Source of the DNA: Deltaproteobacteria bacterium HGW-Deltaproteobacteria-15 | Lineage (GTDB): Bacteria; Desulfobacterota; DSM-4660; Desulfatiglandales; HGW-15 | Assembly (NCBI GenBank): GCA_002840535.1 | Contig: PHBH01000010.1 | Span: forward strand, 186,001-250,000 | DNA: 64,000 nucleotides | Reading direction: 5' to 3' | Part shown: piece by piece, positions 1 to 7,914 of the stretch | How the letters are laid out: each line of letters begins with the position of its first letter | How positions within the stretch are numbered: the first letter of the stretch is position 1 | Translations under genes and position numbers: made by a program | The notes under the pieces: model-generated | Database searches by the model: none | What the model saw: the letters and a program-made list of their open reading frames with translations, nothing else | Told to the model about the DNA's origin: nothing

Positions 1-97
1 CGAGCACGACAAGCAGCAGAAGCAGGGCGGTTAAGCCAGGCAATTGTAAGAGGACATACCTCCCGAGAGCCTGCCTCCACTGTTGTTGAAGGGCCAT
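1..97 (-). CDS. 5' end of a truncated CDS (putative membrane protein), runs off the window
   Basis: Reverse strand from 97 reads MALQQQWRQALGRYVLLQLPGLTALLLLLVVL with no stop, preceded by a GGAG-like RBS; not in the ORF track. Confidence 0.45.
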   Translation of the reverse strand, partial: MALQQQWRQALGRYVLLQLPGLTALLLLLVVL

Positions 98-177
98 TTT
101 CTTCTCCTTATGGACCATCTTTCGAGCACAGGACTTGATTATGATTATTATATATCTTTAAAAGGAGGTGGTGCGAA

Positions 178-915
178 ATGATGGAAAAGGAACCAACGAT
201 TTCAGCGGGAGTGCCGAACAGGAAACCCCCACGATTGCCCGGATTTCAAATACCTCTTCACGGGACAGGGAAAAGGCTGGAGATCATTGTGAAGTCCGAT
301 TCCGTGGGCACCCGTGAGGCCGTTATATCGGCAATCGAGTCGCTTTCCGCCCCTGAAGTGGATATCGAGATCATCCAGGCAGGAGTCGGTCAAATTTCCA
401 AGTCCGACCTTCTGATGGCGGAAGCGGGAAGCAGGTTGATTCTCGGGTTCAATGTGGACATCCTGCCCAGGGTCAAGGAACTCGCAAAGGAGCATCAGGT
501 CGAGGTTCGCCTTTATCGTGTTATCTACAACTTGACGGATGACCTGAAGAAGATTGCCGCCAGCCTGGTCAGAATCGAGGAATCCGAGAAGATCACCGGA
601 AAGGCAAAAGTGATCGCCGTTTTTCCAGGAGGAAGAAAAAGCGTCATTCTCGGCTGCCAGGTGGAAGAAGGGGTACTTGCAGTGGGGAATAAATTCAGAG
701 TGATTTCCGCCCCCGGCCCTGTTTACGTGGGGACGATTGATTCGCTCCATATCGAGAAGGATTCCGTCCGGCAGGCAAAGCCGGGCCAGCAGGCAGGATT
801 AAGGATTTCCGGTTTCAAGAGAGCTCGAATCGGAGACTTTGTCGAATGCTTCGAGACTGTGCGATCGAATAGTCATGCAAGGTGGCGTCCGCGCGGAGGA
901 GTATTCCGAATCTAA
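178..915 (+). CDS. Standalone protein resembling the C-terminal half (domains III and IV) of translation initiation factor IF-2, without a GTPase domain
   Basis: IIVKSDSVGTREAVISAIESL...IIQAGVGQISKSDLLMAEAG...VRLYRVIYNLTDDLKK, then GKAKVIAVFP...GCQVEEG...GDFVECFE; AAAGGAGGTGG RBS upstream. Confidence 0.85.
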   Translation: MMEKEPTISAGVPNRKPPRLPGFQIPLHGTGKRLEIIVKSDSVGTREAVISAIESLSAPEVDIEIIQAGVGQISKSDLLMAEAGSRLILGFNVDILPRVKELAKEHQVEVRLYRVIYNLTDDLKKIAASLVRIEESEKITGKAKVIAVFPGGRKSVILGCQVEEGVLAVGNKFRVISAPGPVYVGTIDSLHIEKDSVRQAKPGQQAGLRISGFKRARIGDFVECFETVRSNSHARWRPRGGVFRI

Positions 916-1172
916 TGACCACGTACGCAATCGCATAAAATCACGTATATGAGATCAGCCACAGGAATTGCCTTGGGCTTTCTTCAGGGGATTCTTTGAG
1001 CGATAATTTTCGATAAACCACCCAAGGCTTTCCTATTCTTCTGCACTCCCGCCTACTTTCAATGCTCCAGCCGTGTACATCTCCAGACCGTCGAAATTAC
1101 ATTCACACCCCTATTGTGTGAAATGGCTGAGGAACTATCATGTAATAAATGGACGAGATTGGAGGGAAAATC

Positions 1173-1418
1173 ATGAAAAGACTTATCACATCCATCATGC
1201 TCGTCTTTATTCTGTCCCTGGGAGTCATGTCCTCCGGTTGCAGCAAATCGTTCTGGGGAGGTGCGGCGGCAGGGGCGGTTGGAACAGGTGCGGCTTACGA
1301 ACTGAACCAAAAGCAACAGATGGACAGGCTTAAGGAAGATCGGGCAAGCGGCGCTATTACTGAGCAACAATACCAGGAGCGTAAACAGCAGATCGAGAAA
1401 GGTTCGCTTATCTATTAA
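1173..1418 (+). CDS. Small lipoprotein with glycine-zipper-like segment and charged C-terminal (SHOCT-like) tail
   Basis: MKRLITSIMLVFILSLGVMSSGC lipobox, GGAAAGAVGTGAAYE, C-terminal LKEDRASGAITEQQYQERKQQI; internal ATG of ORF 1149..1418. Confidence 0.7.
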   Translation: MKRLITSIMLVFILSLGVMSSGCSKSFWGGAAAGAVGTGAAYELNQKQQMDRLKEDRASGAITEQQYQERKQQIEKGSLIY

Positions 1419-1539
1419 ATCAAATACATTTTACGCTTCGTAGCTATTCAGTTTTCAACGTGAGGGGCGAGTGTGGTTTTTTTCGAAACGCATGCGCCCC
1501 TCCTCAGAAAGAAGAACCCGATATGAGGAAAGATAGTCC

Positions 1540-2370
1540 ATGCTCCAAAAAATCGGCCATGATCTGAATTTTCTGCTATTTCCCTTTACGGTTCTTCTGA
1601 TCCTCGTATCCTGCCAGACCGTTCCCATCACCGAAAGAGGACAGCTCAGCCTCATTCCTGATCAGCAAATCAACGCCTTGAGTTTGGATGCCTACGGAAA
1701 GTTCGCATCAGAGCACCAGGCCGTGAAAGGCACGAACGAGGCAAAAATGGTGCAAAGAGTCGGCGCAAGGATTCGGGATGCCGTCAGGACGTATCTGGAA
1801 CAGAATAATCTTTCGGAGCGAATCAGCGGGTATGAGTGGGAATTCAATCTTTTCAAGGATGACAGCGCCAACGCCTGGGCAATGCCTGGAGGAAAAGTGG
1901 CGGTGTATACGGGAATCCTCCCTGTAGCCCGCGATGAAGCGGGCCTGGCAGTGGTGATGTCCCATGAGATTGCTCATGTGATAGCTGCACATGGAAAAGA
2001 GCGCATGAGCCAGGGACTTTTGACGCAGCTGGGAGGCATGGCGCTGCAAACGGCCATTTCGCAGAAACCCGCATTGACGCAGCAGCTGTTCATGACAGCA
2101 TTTGGAGTCGGAACCCAGGTAGGTGTGCTGCTTCCCTACAGCAGGCTTCAGGAGCGGGAGGCGGATCACCTGGGGCTCATATTCATGGCCATGGCCGGAT
2201 ACAATCCCGAGGCGGCCATCGGCTTCTGGCAGAGGATGACGCAGGAGAAGAAAGGCGAGGCCGTTCCCGAGTTTCTGAGCACCCACCCCTCGGATGAGGA
2301 GAGGATCAGGAACATTCGAGAGCTGACCCCGGAGGCGATGAAATTTTACCGAGCCGCGGGAAAGTCGTAG
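1540..2370 (+). CDS. M48-family metalloprotease lipoprotein
   Basis: LILVSC lipobox, VVMSHEIAHVIAAHG (HExxH), downstream EREADHLGL. Confidence 0.9.
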   Translation: MLQKIGHDLNFLLFPFTVLLILVSCQTVPITERGQLSLIPDQQINALSLDAYGKFASEHQAVKGTNEAKMVQRVGARIRDAVRTYLEQNNLSERISGYEWEFNLFKDDSANAWAMPGGKVAVYTGILPVARDEAGLAVVMSHEIAHVIAAHGKERMSQGLLTQLGGMALQTAISQKPALTQQLFMTAFGVGTQVGVLLPYSRLQEREADHLGLIFMAMAGYNPEAAIGFWQRMTQEKKGEAVPEFLSTHPSDEERIRNIRELTPEAMKFYRAAGKS

Positions 2371-2434
2371 CCGCTCGGGAGAGGTCGAGGTCCGGAAGCA
2401 AAAACCGAAGAGAAAGGAGATTTCCTTGCCGTAC

Positions 2435-2551
2435 ATGCAGCCCGTTATATCCCTGATTGCGGGGATACTCATACTCATCATGCCGAGGCTGTTGAACTAT
2501 ATCGTTGCAGTGTACCTGATCGCCTATGGCATCCTCGGCCTTGTGCGATGA
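2435..2551 (+). CDS. 38-aa membrane micro-protein, DUF3096-like
   Basis: Translates to MQPVISLIAGILILIMPRLLNYIVAVYLIAYGILGLVR*; AGAAAGGAGA upstream; too short for the ORF track. Confidence 0.7.
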   Translation: MQPVISLIAGILILIMPRLLNYIVAVYLIAYGILGLVR

Positions 2552-2637
2552 GAGTGGGGTGACCCGGTTTTCAAGAGGAAGAGAGGAGATCTTCCATTTG
2601 GGAGAAGGTGAATCTGAACCATGAAAGGAGGGAAGAG

Positions 2638-3156
2638 ATGAAAAGAGTTTTGCTGACAATACTTGCGGGAACCGCATTTGCCTTATGGTCCATTGTTCCC
2701 CTTGTTTACAGTCAGGGTTTCATTATCCATGAGGAAGCGGTTGACCCAAACCACAAGTATATGAGCGGAGGTGTGGGGGTTGAAGAAAGAAATGCCATGG
2801 AAGCCCAGTCGGCCAAAGGGTATGACCTGAAACTCGTCTTCGCAATCACCCCCGGGAACTATCTTTCGTTCATTGATGTGAGAATCAACGATCAATCCGG
2901 CAAGCAGGTGCTGAGCGCTCAATCCAACGGGCCATGGTTCTATGCAGACCTCCCCAAGGGGTCGTACACGGTTGTCGCGGATTATGAGGGTAACCAGAAG
3001 AGCCAGAAGGTGACGGTAGATGGGTCTCTGAAGCAGGTTGTTTTCCACTGGAAGCAGGACCTAGCCGGAGAGCCCAAGGCCGGAGCAAGTGAGCGGAAGC
3101 AGGCTGTCACGGGTGCGGCAAAGACTGAACGGCCGAACCGGTCGACCGAAAAATAA
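2638..3156 (+). CDS. Secreted carboxypeptidase-regulatory-like protein
   Basis: Signal peptide MKRVLLTILAGTAFALWSIVPLVYSQG, beta-rich domain GPWFYADLPKGSYTVVADYEGNQKSQKVTV; AGGAGGGAAGAG RBS. Confidence 0.65.
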   Translation: MKRVLLTILAGTAFALWSIVPLVYSQGFIIHEEAVDPNHKYMSGGVGVEERNAMEAQSAKGYDLKLVFAITPGNYLSFIDVRINDQSGKQVLSAQSNGPWFYADLPKGSYTVVADYEGNQKSQKVTVDGSLKQVVFHWKQDLAGEPKAGASERKQAVTGAAKTERPNRSTEK

Positions 3157-3215
3157 CGAGGGAGTTCTCAATGAACTCCGGTTTCTCGATCGCATGTCCA
3201 GAAAGGAGACCTGAG

Positions 3216-3938
3216 ATGACCAGGCGACTCGTAATGATTTTCTTTTTGTTGGCGTTAATTTTTGTGGTGAGCGGTTGTGCCGGGAAAAGGGCGTATTTTG
3301 GAGTGCCGAATCGGGCCATGACCGCCCCGGATGCATTTTCTGAAACCGAAAGGGCCATCAATGAAGCGGAACGGTCTCCCGGCGCCGCGTATTGCCCTCA
3401 AAAGCTGGAAGAGGCGAGGAAACTCGCGCGGGATGGGGTTGAAACGTATTGGGCCTGCCGGGATGCGGAAGCTTTCGACAAGTTGGCAAGGGCGAGAGCA
3501 CTGGCAAAAGAAGCCACACAGTGCCAGCCGCCTCCGCCTCCCCCTCCGCCTCCCGCTGTGAGACCTGCGCCGCCTCCCCCGGCACCCGCGGTTCGGTTGC
3601 CCGATGCAGTCGTGATCTCACGGGCATTCAACTTTGACTCCCTGCAGCTCAGCCCCGCGGCCAACGCGATTCTTGATCAGCAGGCTGAAGTCATGAGGAA
3701 TTCACCGGATCTTCGGATGCAGATTATCGGGCATACAGACAGCGTAGGAACGGAAGCCTATAACAACAGCCTTGGAAGGAGAAGGGCCCTGTCCGCCAAG
3801 ACGTACTTGGAGAGAAAGGGCGTAGCCTCCCAACGGATGGAAGTCATCAGCAGAGGTGAATCGCAGCCAATCGCCACCAACGACACGGAAGAAGGGCGTG
3901 CGATGAATCGGAGAATAGAGCTGAGATACGTGAGATGA
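3216..3938 (+). CDS. OmpA-family (peptidoglycan-binding) lipoprotein with Pro-rich linker
   Basis: VVSGCAG lipobox, QPPPPPPPPPAVRPAPPPP linker, IIGHTDSVGTEAYNNSLGRRRALSAKTYL...MNRRIEL. Confidence 0.9.
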   Translation: MTRRLVMIFFLLALIFVVSGCAGKRAYFGVPNRAMTAPDAFSETERAINEAERSPGAAYCPQKLEEARKLARDGVETYWACRDAEAFDKLARARALAKEATQCQPPPPPPPPPAVRPAPPPPAPAVRLPDAVVISRAFNFDSLQLSPAANAILDQQAEVMRNSPDLRMQIIGHTDSVGTEAYNNSLGRRRALSAKTYLERKGVASQRMEVISRGESQPIATNDTEEGRAMNRRIELRYVR

Positions 3939-4091
3939 ACCGAAGCGGGCAGCCGCAGACAGTATAGACAAAACCGGCTGCACGGGAATGACAAAGTAGA
4001 GAACGGATCGTTTACCGAAGATCTATGCTCCCGTCGAAATGGAGTAAACCAGGGTCGTGCGTCATGCGCCCGATCACAGAGGAGGTAAGGA

Positions 4092-4409
4092 ATGAGGAAC
4101 TCATATCGCAAATGGATGATCGTGATGATCATGGTCACTTTCATGGCAGGACTGATGGCGTGTCAGACCCCGGCCGGTCGATCAGCGGGGGGTGTGGTGG
4201 ACGATTCCACCATCACTTCGAAGGTGAAGGCAAAGCTCTTTGGAGATGAAAGTTTGAGCGGCTTTGCAATCGATGTGGATACTTTTAAGGGAGAGGTGAC
4301 GCTGACCGGGGGAGTGAAAACCGAGGCCGACATTCAGCACGCCACAGAACTTGCGAAACAGGTTGAAGGCGTAAAGAATGTCAACAACTTTCTGAAGGTG
4401 AAGAAATAA
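4092..4409 (+). CDS. BON-domain lipoprotein (copy 1)
   Basis: LMACQTPAGRSAGGVVDDSTITSKVKAKLFGDESLSGFAIDVDTFKGEVTLTGGV...VEGVKNVNN. Confidence 0.9.
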   Translation: MRNSYRKWMIVMIMVTFMAGLMACQTPAGRSAGGVVDDSTITSKVKAKLFGDESLSGFAIDVDTFKGEVTLTGGVKTEADIQHATELAKQVEGVKNVNNFLKVKK

Positions 4410-4426
4410 GGTCCAATGGTGTTTCG

Positions 4427-4912
4427 TTGGAATTGCTAATAACGAGTGCTTCCGGTCGCCCTGAGAAGTTGCGACCGGATGCACCAATCAAAATTTCCAT
4501 AGCATCCGATCACGCCGGGTTCCTGCTCAAGGAAAGTGTAAAAAAGCATCTCGAATCCAAGGGGTATGTTGTCATTGATTTCGGAACCTGGAGTGAAGAG
4601 CCTGTCGACTATCCGGAACACATACGCCCCGCAGCACGGAGCGTTGCGGCTGGAGAAACAACTCTTGGAATCGTGATCGGAGGGAGCGGGAACGGCGAGG
4701 CGATCACATCGAACAAGATAAAAGGCATTCGTTGCGCGGTTTGCTGGAACGAGGAAAGCGCCAGGCTGGCTAAGGAGCACAACAACGCGAACATGATAGC
4801 GCTGGGCGCCAGGGTGGTCTCCGCTGCAGAGGCCTTGAGGATCGTGGATACCTGGCTCGGCGCGGAGTTTCAGGGGGGGCGGCATCAGCGAAGAATTGAA
4901 TTGATTGAATGA
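4427..4912 (+). CDS. rpiB: Ribose-5-phosphate isomerase B
   Basis: KISIASDHAGFLLKESVKKHL, IVIGGSGNGEAITSNKIKGIRCAVCWNEESARLAKEHNNANMIALGARV. Confidence 0.9.
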   Translation: MELLITSASGRPEKLRPDAPIKISIASDHAGFLLKESVKKHLESKGYVVIDFGTWSEEPVDYPEHIRPAARSVAAGETTLGIVIGGSGNGEAITSNKIKGIRCAVCWNEESARLAKEHNNANMIALGARVVSAAEALRIVDTWLGAEFQGGRHQRRIELIE

Positions 4913-4948
4913 ACCTATTGATAAACAGCGAAGTACAAGGAGGCAGTC

Positions 4949-5263
4949 ATGAAGAGATTTGGAAGGGGCTTTACGGCGGCACTAGTATTGATATTCCTGA
5001 TGGGGCTCGTGGCTTGCTCCACCCCGGCGGGACGCTCTGCTGGCAGTGTCATAGATGATGGAACGATCACTTCGAAGGTCAAGACAAAGCTCCTCGCCGA
5101 TGACAGACTGAGCGGAATCGCCATAAGCGTGGATACCTTCAAAGGCGAGGTGACCCTTTCCGGTGGTGCGAATACTGCCGAGCAAAAGCAGCTGGCAACA
5201 GAAATCGCTCAGTCCGTCAAAGGTGTCAGAGGGGTCAACAATGTAATCATATTGAAAAAGTAG
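4949..5263 (+). CDS. BON-domain lipoprotein (copy 2, paralog of 4092..4409)
   Basis: VACSTPAGRSAGSVIDDGTITSKVKTKLLADDRLSGIAISVDTFKGEVTLSGG, colinear with copy 1. Confidence 0.9.
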   Translation: MKRFGRGFTAALVLIFLMGLVACSTPAGRSAGSVIDDGTITSKVKTKLLADDRLSGIAISVDTFKGEVTLSGGANTAEQKQLATEIAQSVKGVRGVNNVIILKK

Positions 5264-5272
5264 CTCCAGAGA

Positions 5273-5385
5273 ACATCGAATATCGAACCAAGAGAAAAAT
5301 TCGTAAGACATCGGAGGTCGAATACCGAAACGAAGAATAATCGAATTCTGCGGTTTAGTTCGGGCACTTCGATATTCGGTTCTGC
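5273..5385. repeat. Imperfect inverted repeat at the lipB 3' end
   Basis: CGAATATCGAAC near 5277 and GATATTCGGTTC near 5371. Confidence 0.5.
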
Positions 5386-6104
5386 GGTTCGTTGTTGAGC
5401 AGTTCCCTGACTTCTTCGAGCCCGATCGGCGTGAGGGCGGCTCCGAAGATGTCCTCCACGTGGACGAGCAGCGACCGCCGTACTTCTCGCATGTCAATGG
5501 GGCTTCCATGGAGCTGTGCCATGGAGGCAGCAGAAATGCCCTGCAACCCGCACGGATCGATCCAGCCGAAGTGCTCCAGCATGGTGTTGACATTCAGGGC
5601 AAGCCCGTGGAATGTAATACTCCGCCTCACGGCAATGCCAACACTCCCCAACTTCCTCCGACCTACCCATACCCCCCGGTTCAGATGGTTGCGCTCAGCG
5701 GATATGGACCAATCCGCAGCCGTCCTGATCATGACTTCCTCGAGCGCAGTCACATAATCTACGACCGATAGCCCGGAAAAACGGAGATCCATGATCGGGT
5801 AGAGTACAATTTGCCCGGGCCCGTGATAGGTGATGTCCCCTCCGCGCTCCACGTGAACAATGTCGATCCCCTGAGATTTGAGAAAATCCTCGGGGACCTT
5901 CAGTCCGCCGAGGCCTCCCCTCCTGCCCAGGGTGAAGACCGGAGGGTGTTCGAGGCAGAGGAAGATGTCCCTGTCCAGACCATCTCTCCTTGCCTGAACG
6001 AGCGCAACCTGCAGTTCATGAGCATCCTTGTAAGACGTAAGCCCATCCAGGACGAGAGACCATTTGTCTGAACTTCGATTTCTCCGTGATTCCATGCTAT
6101 TCAT
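5355..6104 (-). CDS. lipB: Octanoyl-[ACP]:protein N-octanoyltransferase LipB
   Basis: RGGDITYHGPGQIVLYPIMDL, RRKLGSVGIAVRRSITFHGLALNV, IDPCGLQG catalytic Cys region. Confidence 0.93.
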   Translation of the reverse strand: MNSMESRRNRSSDKWSLVLDGLTSYKDAHELQVALVQARRDGLDRDIFLCLEHPPVFTLGRRGGLGGLKVPEDFLKSQGIDIVHVERGGDITYHGPGQIVLYPIMDLRFSGLSVVDYVTALEEVMIRTAADWSISAERNHLNRGVWVGRRKLGSVGIAVRRSITFHGLALNVNTMLEHFGWIDPCGLQGISAASMAQLHGSPIDMREVRRSLLVHVEDIFGAALTPIGLEEVRELLNNEPQNRISKCPN

Positions 6105-6258
6105 TCACAATTCACAATCAACAATTAACCTCATGGTTGCATAAAAACCAATGGCAGCGACCTTGTCGTAATCGCGGAGGCTGCATGGATAATGGGTGAA
6201 TTTGTTGGTAAGTATTCCCGAGAAGTGCCCACCTCGATCTCACTGCGAACAAATTCCT

Positions 6259-6377
6259 GTAGGATGGGTAGACCCCGGCAGGCTTCAAGCCGGGGGAAAC
6301 CCATCGATTTTGATGTTTGCGGCCCTGTCCAATGGCCGAAAAAAGTGATGGGTTTCGCTACGCTCTACCCATCCTAC
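6259..6377. repeat. Two inverted copies of a GTAGGATGGGTAG...GAAACCCATC repeat
   Basis: GTAGGATGGGTAGACC...GGGGGAAACCCATCGA (6259-6306) and ATGGGTTTCGCTACGCTCTACCCATCCTAC (6348-6377). Confidence 0.8.
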
Positions 6378-6453
6378 AACGTCTCTTCCATTGAGAGTTG
6401 GACGTTCGATGTTGGATGTTCATTCTGTCTTGACTCGCCGCGTCCCCCTGTTT

Positions 6454-7914
6454 TCATCCAGCCAGGCAGGGCCTCCTTGCAGCCAGTGTTTCATCCAGCC
6501 TTTTCACCTTGCACTTGGCAGGCGCTTTTTTCAGCAGCTCCGGATTTTCCTTGGCCTCTTCCGCTATGATCTTCATCGCTTCTATGAAGAGATCCAGATC
6601 CTCCTTGGACTCGGTCTCGGTAGGCTCTATCATGATCGCCCCGTCCACGACCAGGGGGAAGTAAATGGTTGGCGGATGGAACCCGTAATCCATGAGACGC
6701 TTGGCAATGTCTACGGTGATTATCTTCTGAGCCTTCTGGAACCTGTCCGAAAAGACGCACTCGTGCATGCAGGGTCTGTCAAACGGAAGGTGAAATATCC
6801 CTTTCAACCTCTCTTTGATGTAATTGGCATTGAGAACCGCAAGCCGGCTGGCCTGTTTCAGCCCTTCGGCTCCCATGCTCAGGATATAGCAATACGCTCT
6901 CACCATGATGCCGAAACTTCCGTAGAAGCCATGAAGCCTGCCGATGGAGAGAGGAAAATCCTCTGAAAGCGCGACCTCCTCTCCCCGCTCAACAATACGA
7001 GGGACCGGGAGAAAGGGTTCCAGACTTCTGTTGACGCAAACCGGGCCTGAGCCGGGGCCCCCTCCGCCGTGAGGAGTGGAAAAGGTCTTGTGGAGATTGA
7101 GGTGAAGGATGTCCACACCGATCCGCCCGATATCCACCAGCCCCATGATCGCATTCATGTTTGCCCCATCCCCGTAGACAAGGCCGCCTTTTGCATGAAC
7201 GATCTCGGCAATCTCCTTGAGGTTCTCTTCAAAGAGGCCTAGCGTGTTCGGGTTGGTCACCATGATTCCGGCCGTATCCTCATCCATAAGATCCAGGACA
7301 GCCTCCTTTGAGAGAATTCCATTGTCGCCGGATTTCAATGAAACAGGTCGCATGCCGCACAGAGCCGCGCTCGCAGGATTGGTTCCATGGGCAGTGTCCG
7401 GAACGAGGATCTTGGCCGGGGTTCTGGACTTGCTTTTGTGATAGGCGTGGATGAGAAGCATACCGGTCAGTTCGCCTTGGGCTCCTGCCGCCGGCTGAAG
7501 GGTGACCGCGTCCATGCCTGTGATCTCCGCCAGGTGACGTTCGAGCTCGAACATCAACCTGAGGTTTCCCTGGACCATTCGTTCGGGGAGAAGAGGGTGG
7601 GCCCCTGCGAATCCGGGAAGGGACGCAAGCTTTTCGTTCACCTTCGGGTTATACTTCATGGTGCACGAACCGAGGGGATACATACCGGTATCGACACCGA
7701 AGTTCCATGTGGAAAGCCTCGTATAATGCCGGACGATTTCCACCTCGCTCAGACTCGGCACTTCGGGTTTTGGCCCGACGAGGGACTCATCCATGGGAAA
7801 GGAGTCGACATCGCGTCTCGGCATGGAAAATCCCTCGCGTCCCTCTCTTCCCTTTTCCCACAAAAGGGGCTCCTGGCGCACGAGGCCTGTGGTTGCGAGA
7901 TCGGAATCCTTCAT
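6454..7914 (-). CDS. gcvPB: Glycine dehydrogenase (decarboxylating) subunit 2
   Basis: YPLGSCTMKYNPKVNE, DTAHGTNPASAALCG, LHLNLHKTFSTPHGGGGPGSGPVCV (PLP Lys). Confidence 0.95.
   Translation of the reverse strand: MKDSDLATTGLVRQEPLLWEKGREGREGFSMPRRDVDSFPMDESLVGPKPEVPSLSEVEIVRHYTRLSTWNFGVDTGMYPLGSCTMKYNPKVNEKLASLPGFAGAHPLLPERMVQGNLRLMFELERHLAEITGMDAVTLQPAAGAQGELTGMLLIHAYHKSKSRTPAKILVPDTAHGTNPASAALCGMRPVSLKSGDNGILSKEAVLDLMDEDTAGIMVTNPNTLGLFEENLKEIAEIVHAKGGLVYGDGANMNAIMGLVDIGRIGVDILHLNLHKTFSTPHGGGGPGSGPVCVNRSLEPFLPVPRIVERGEEVALSEDFPLSIGRLHGFYGSFGIMVRAYCYILSMGAEGLKQASRLAVLNANYIKERLKGIFHLPFDRPCMHECVFSDRFQKAQKIITVDIAKRLMDYGFHPPTIYFPLVVDGAIMIEPTETESKEDLDLFIEAMKIIAEEAKENPELLKKAPAKCKVKRLDETLAARRPCLAG

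Noticed and set aside
3526-3596. Possible frameshift or assembly error at CCGCCTCC repeats in the OmpA gene
   Set aside because: The frame stays open and the Pro-rich linker between lipobox and OmpA domain is a normal architecture.
6192-6569. 125-aa ORF across the repeat mosaic upstream of lipB
   Set aside because: Composed of dispersed repeat sequence and antisense gcvPB; not a credible gene.
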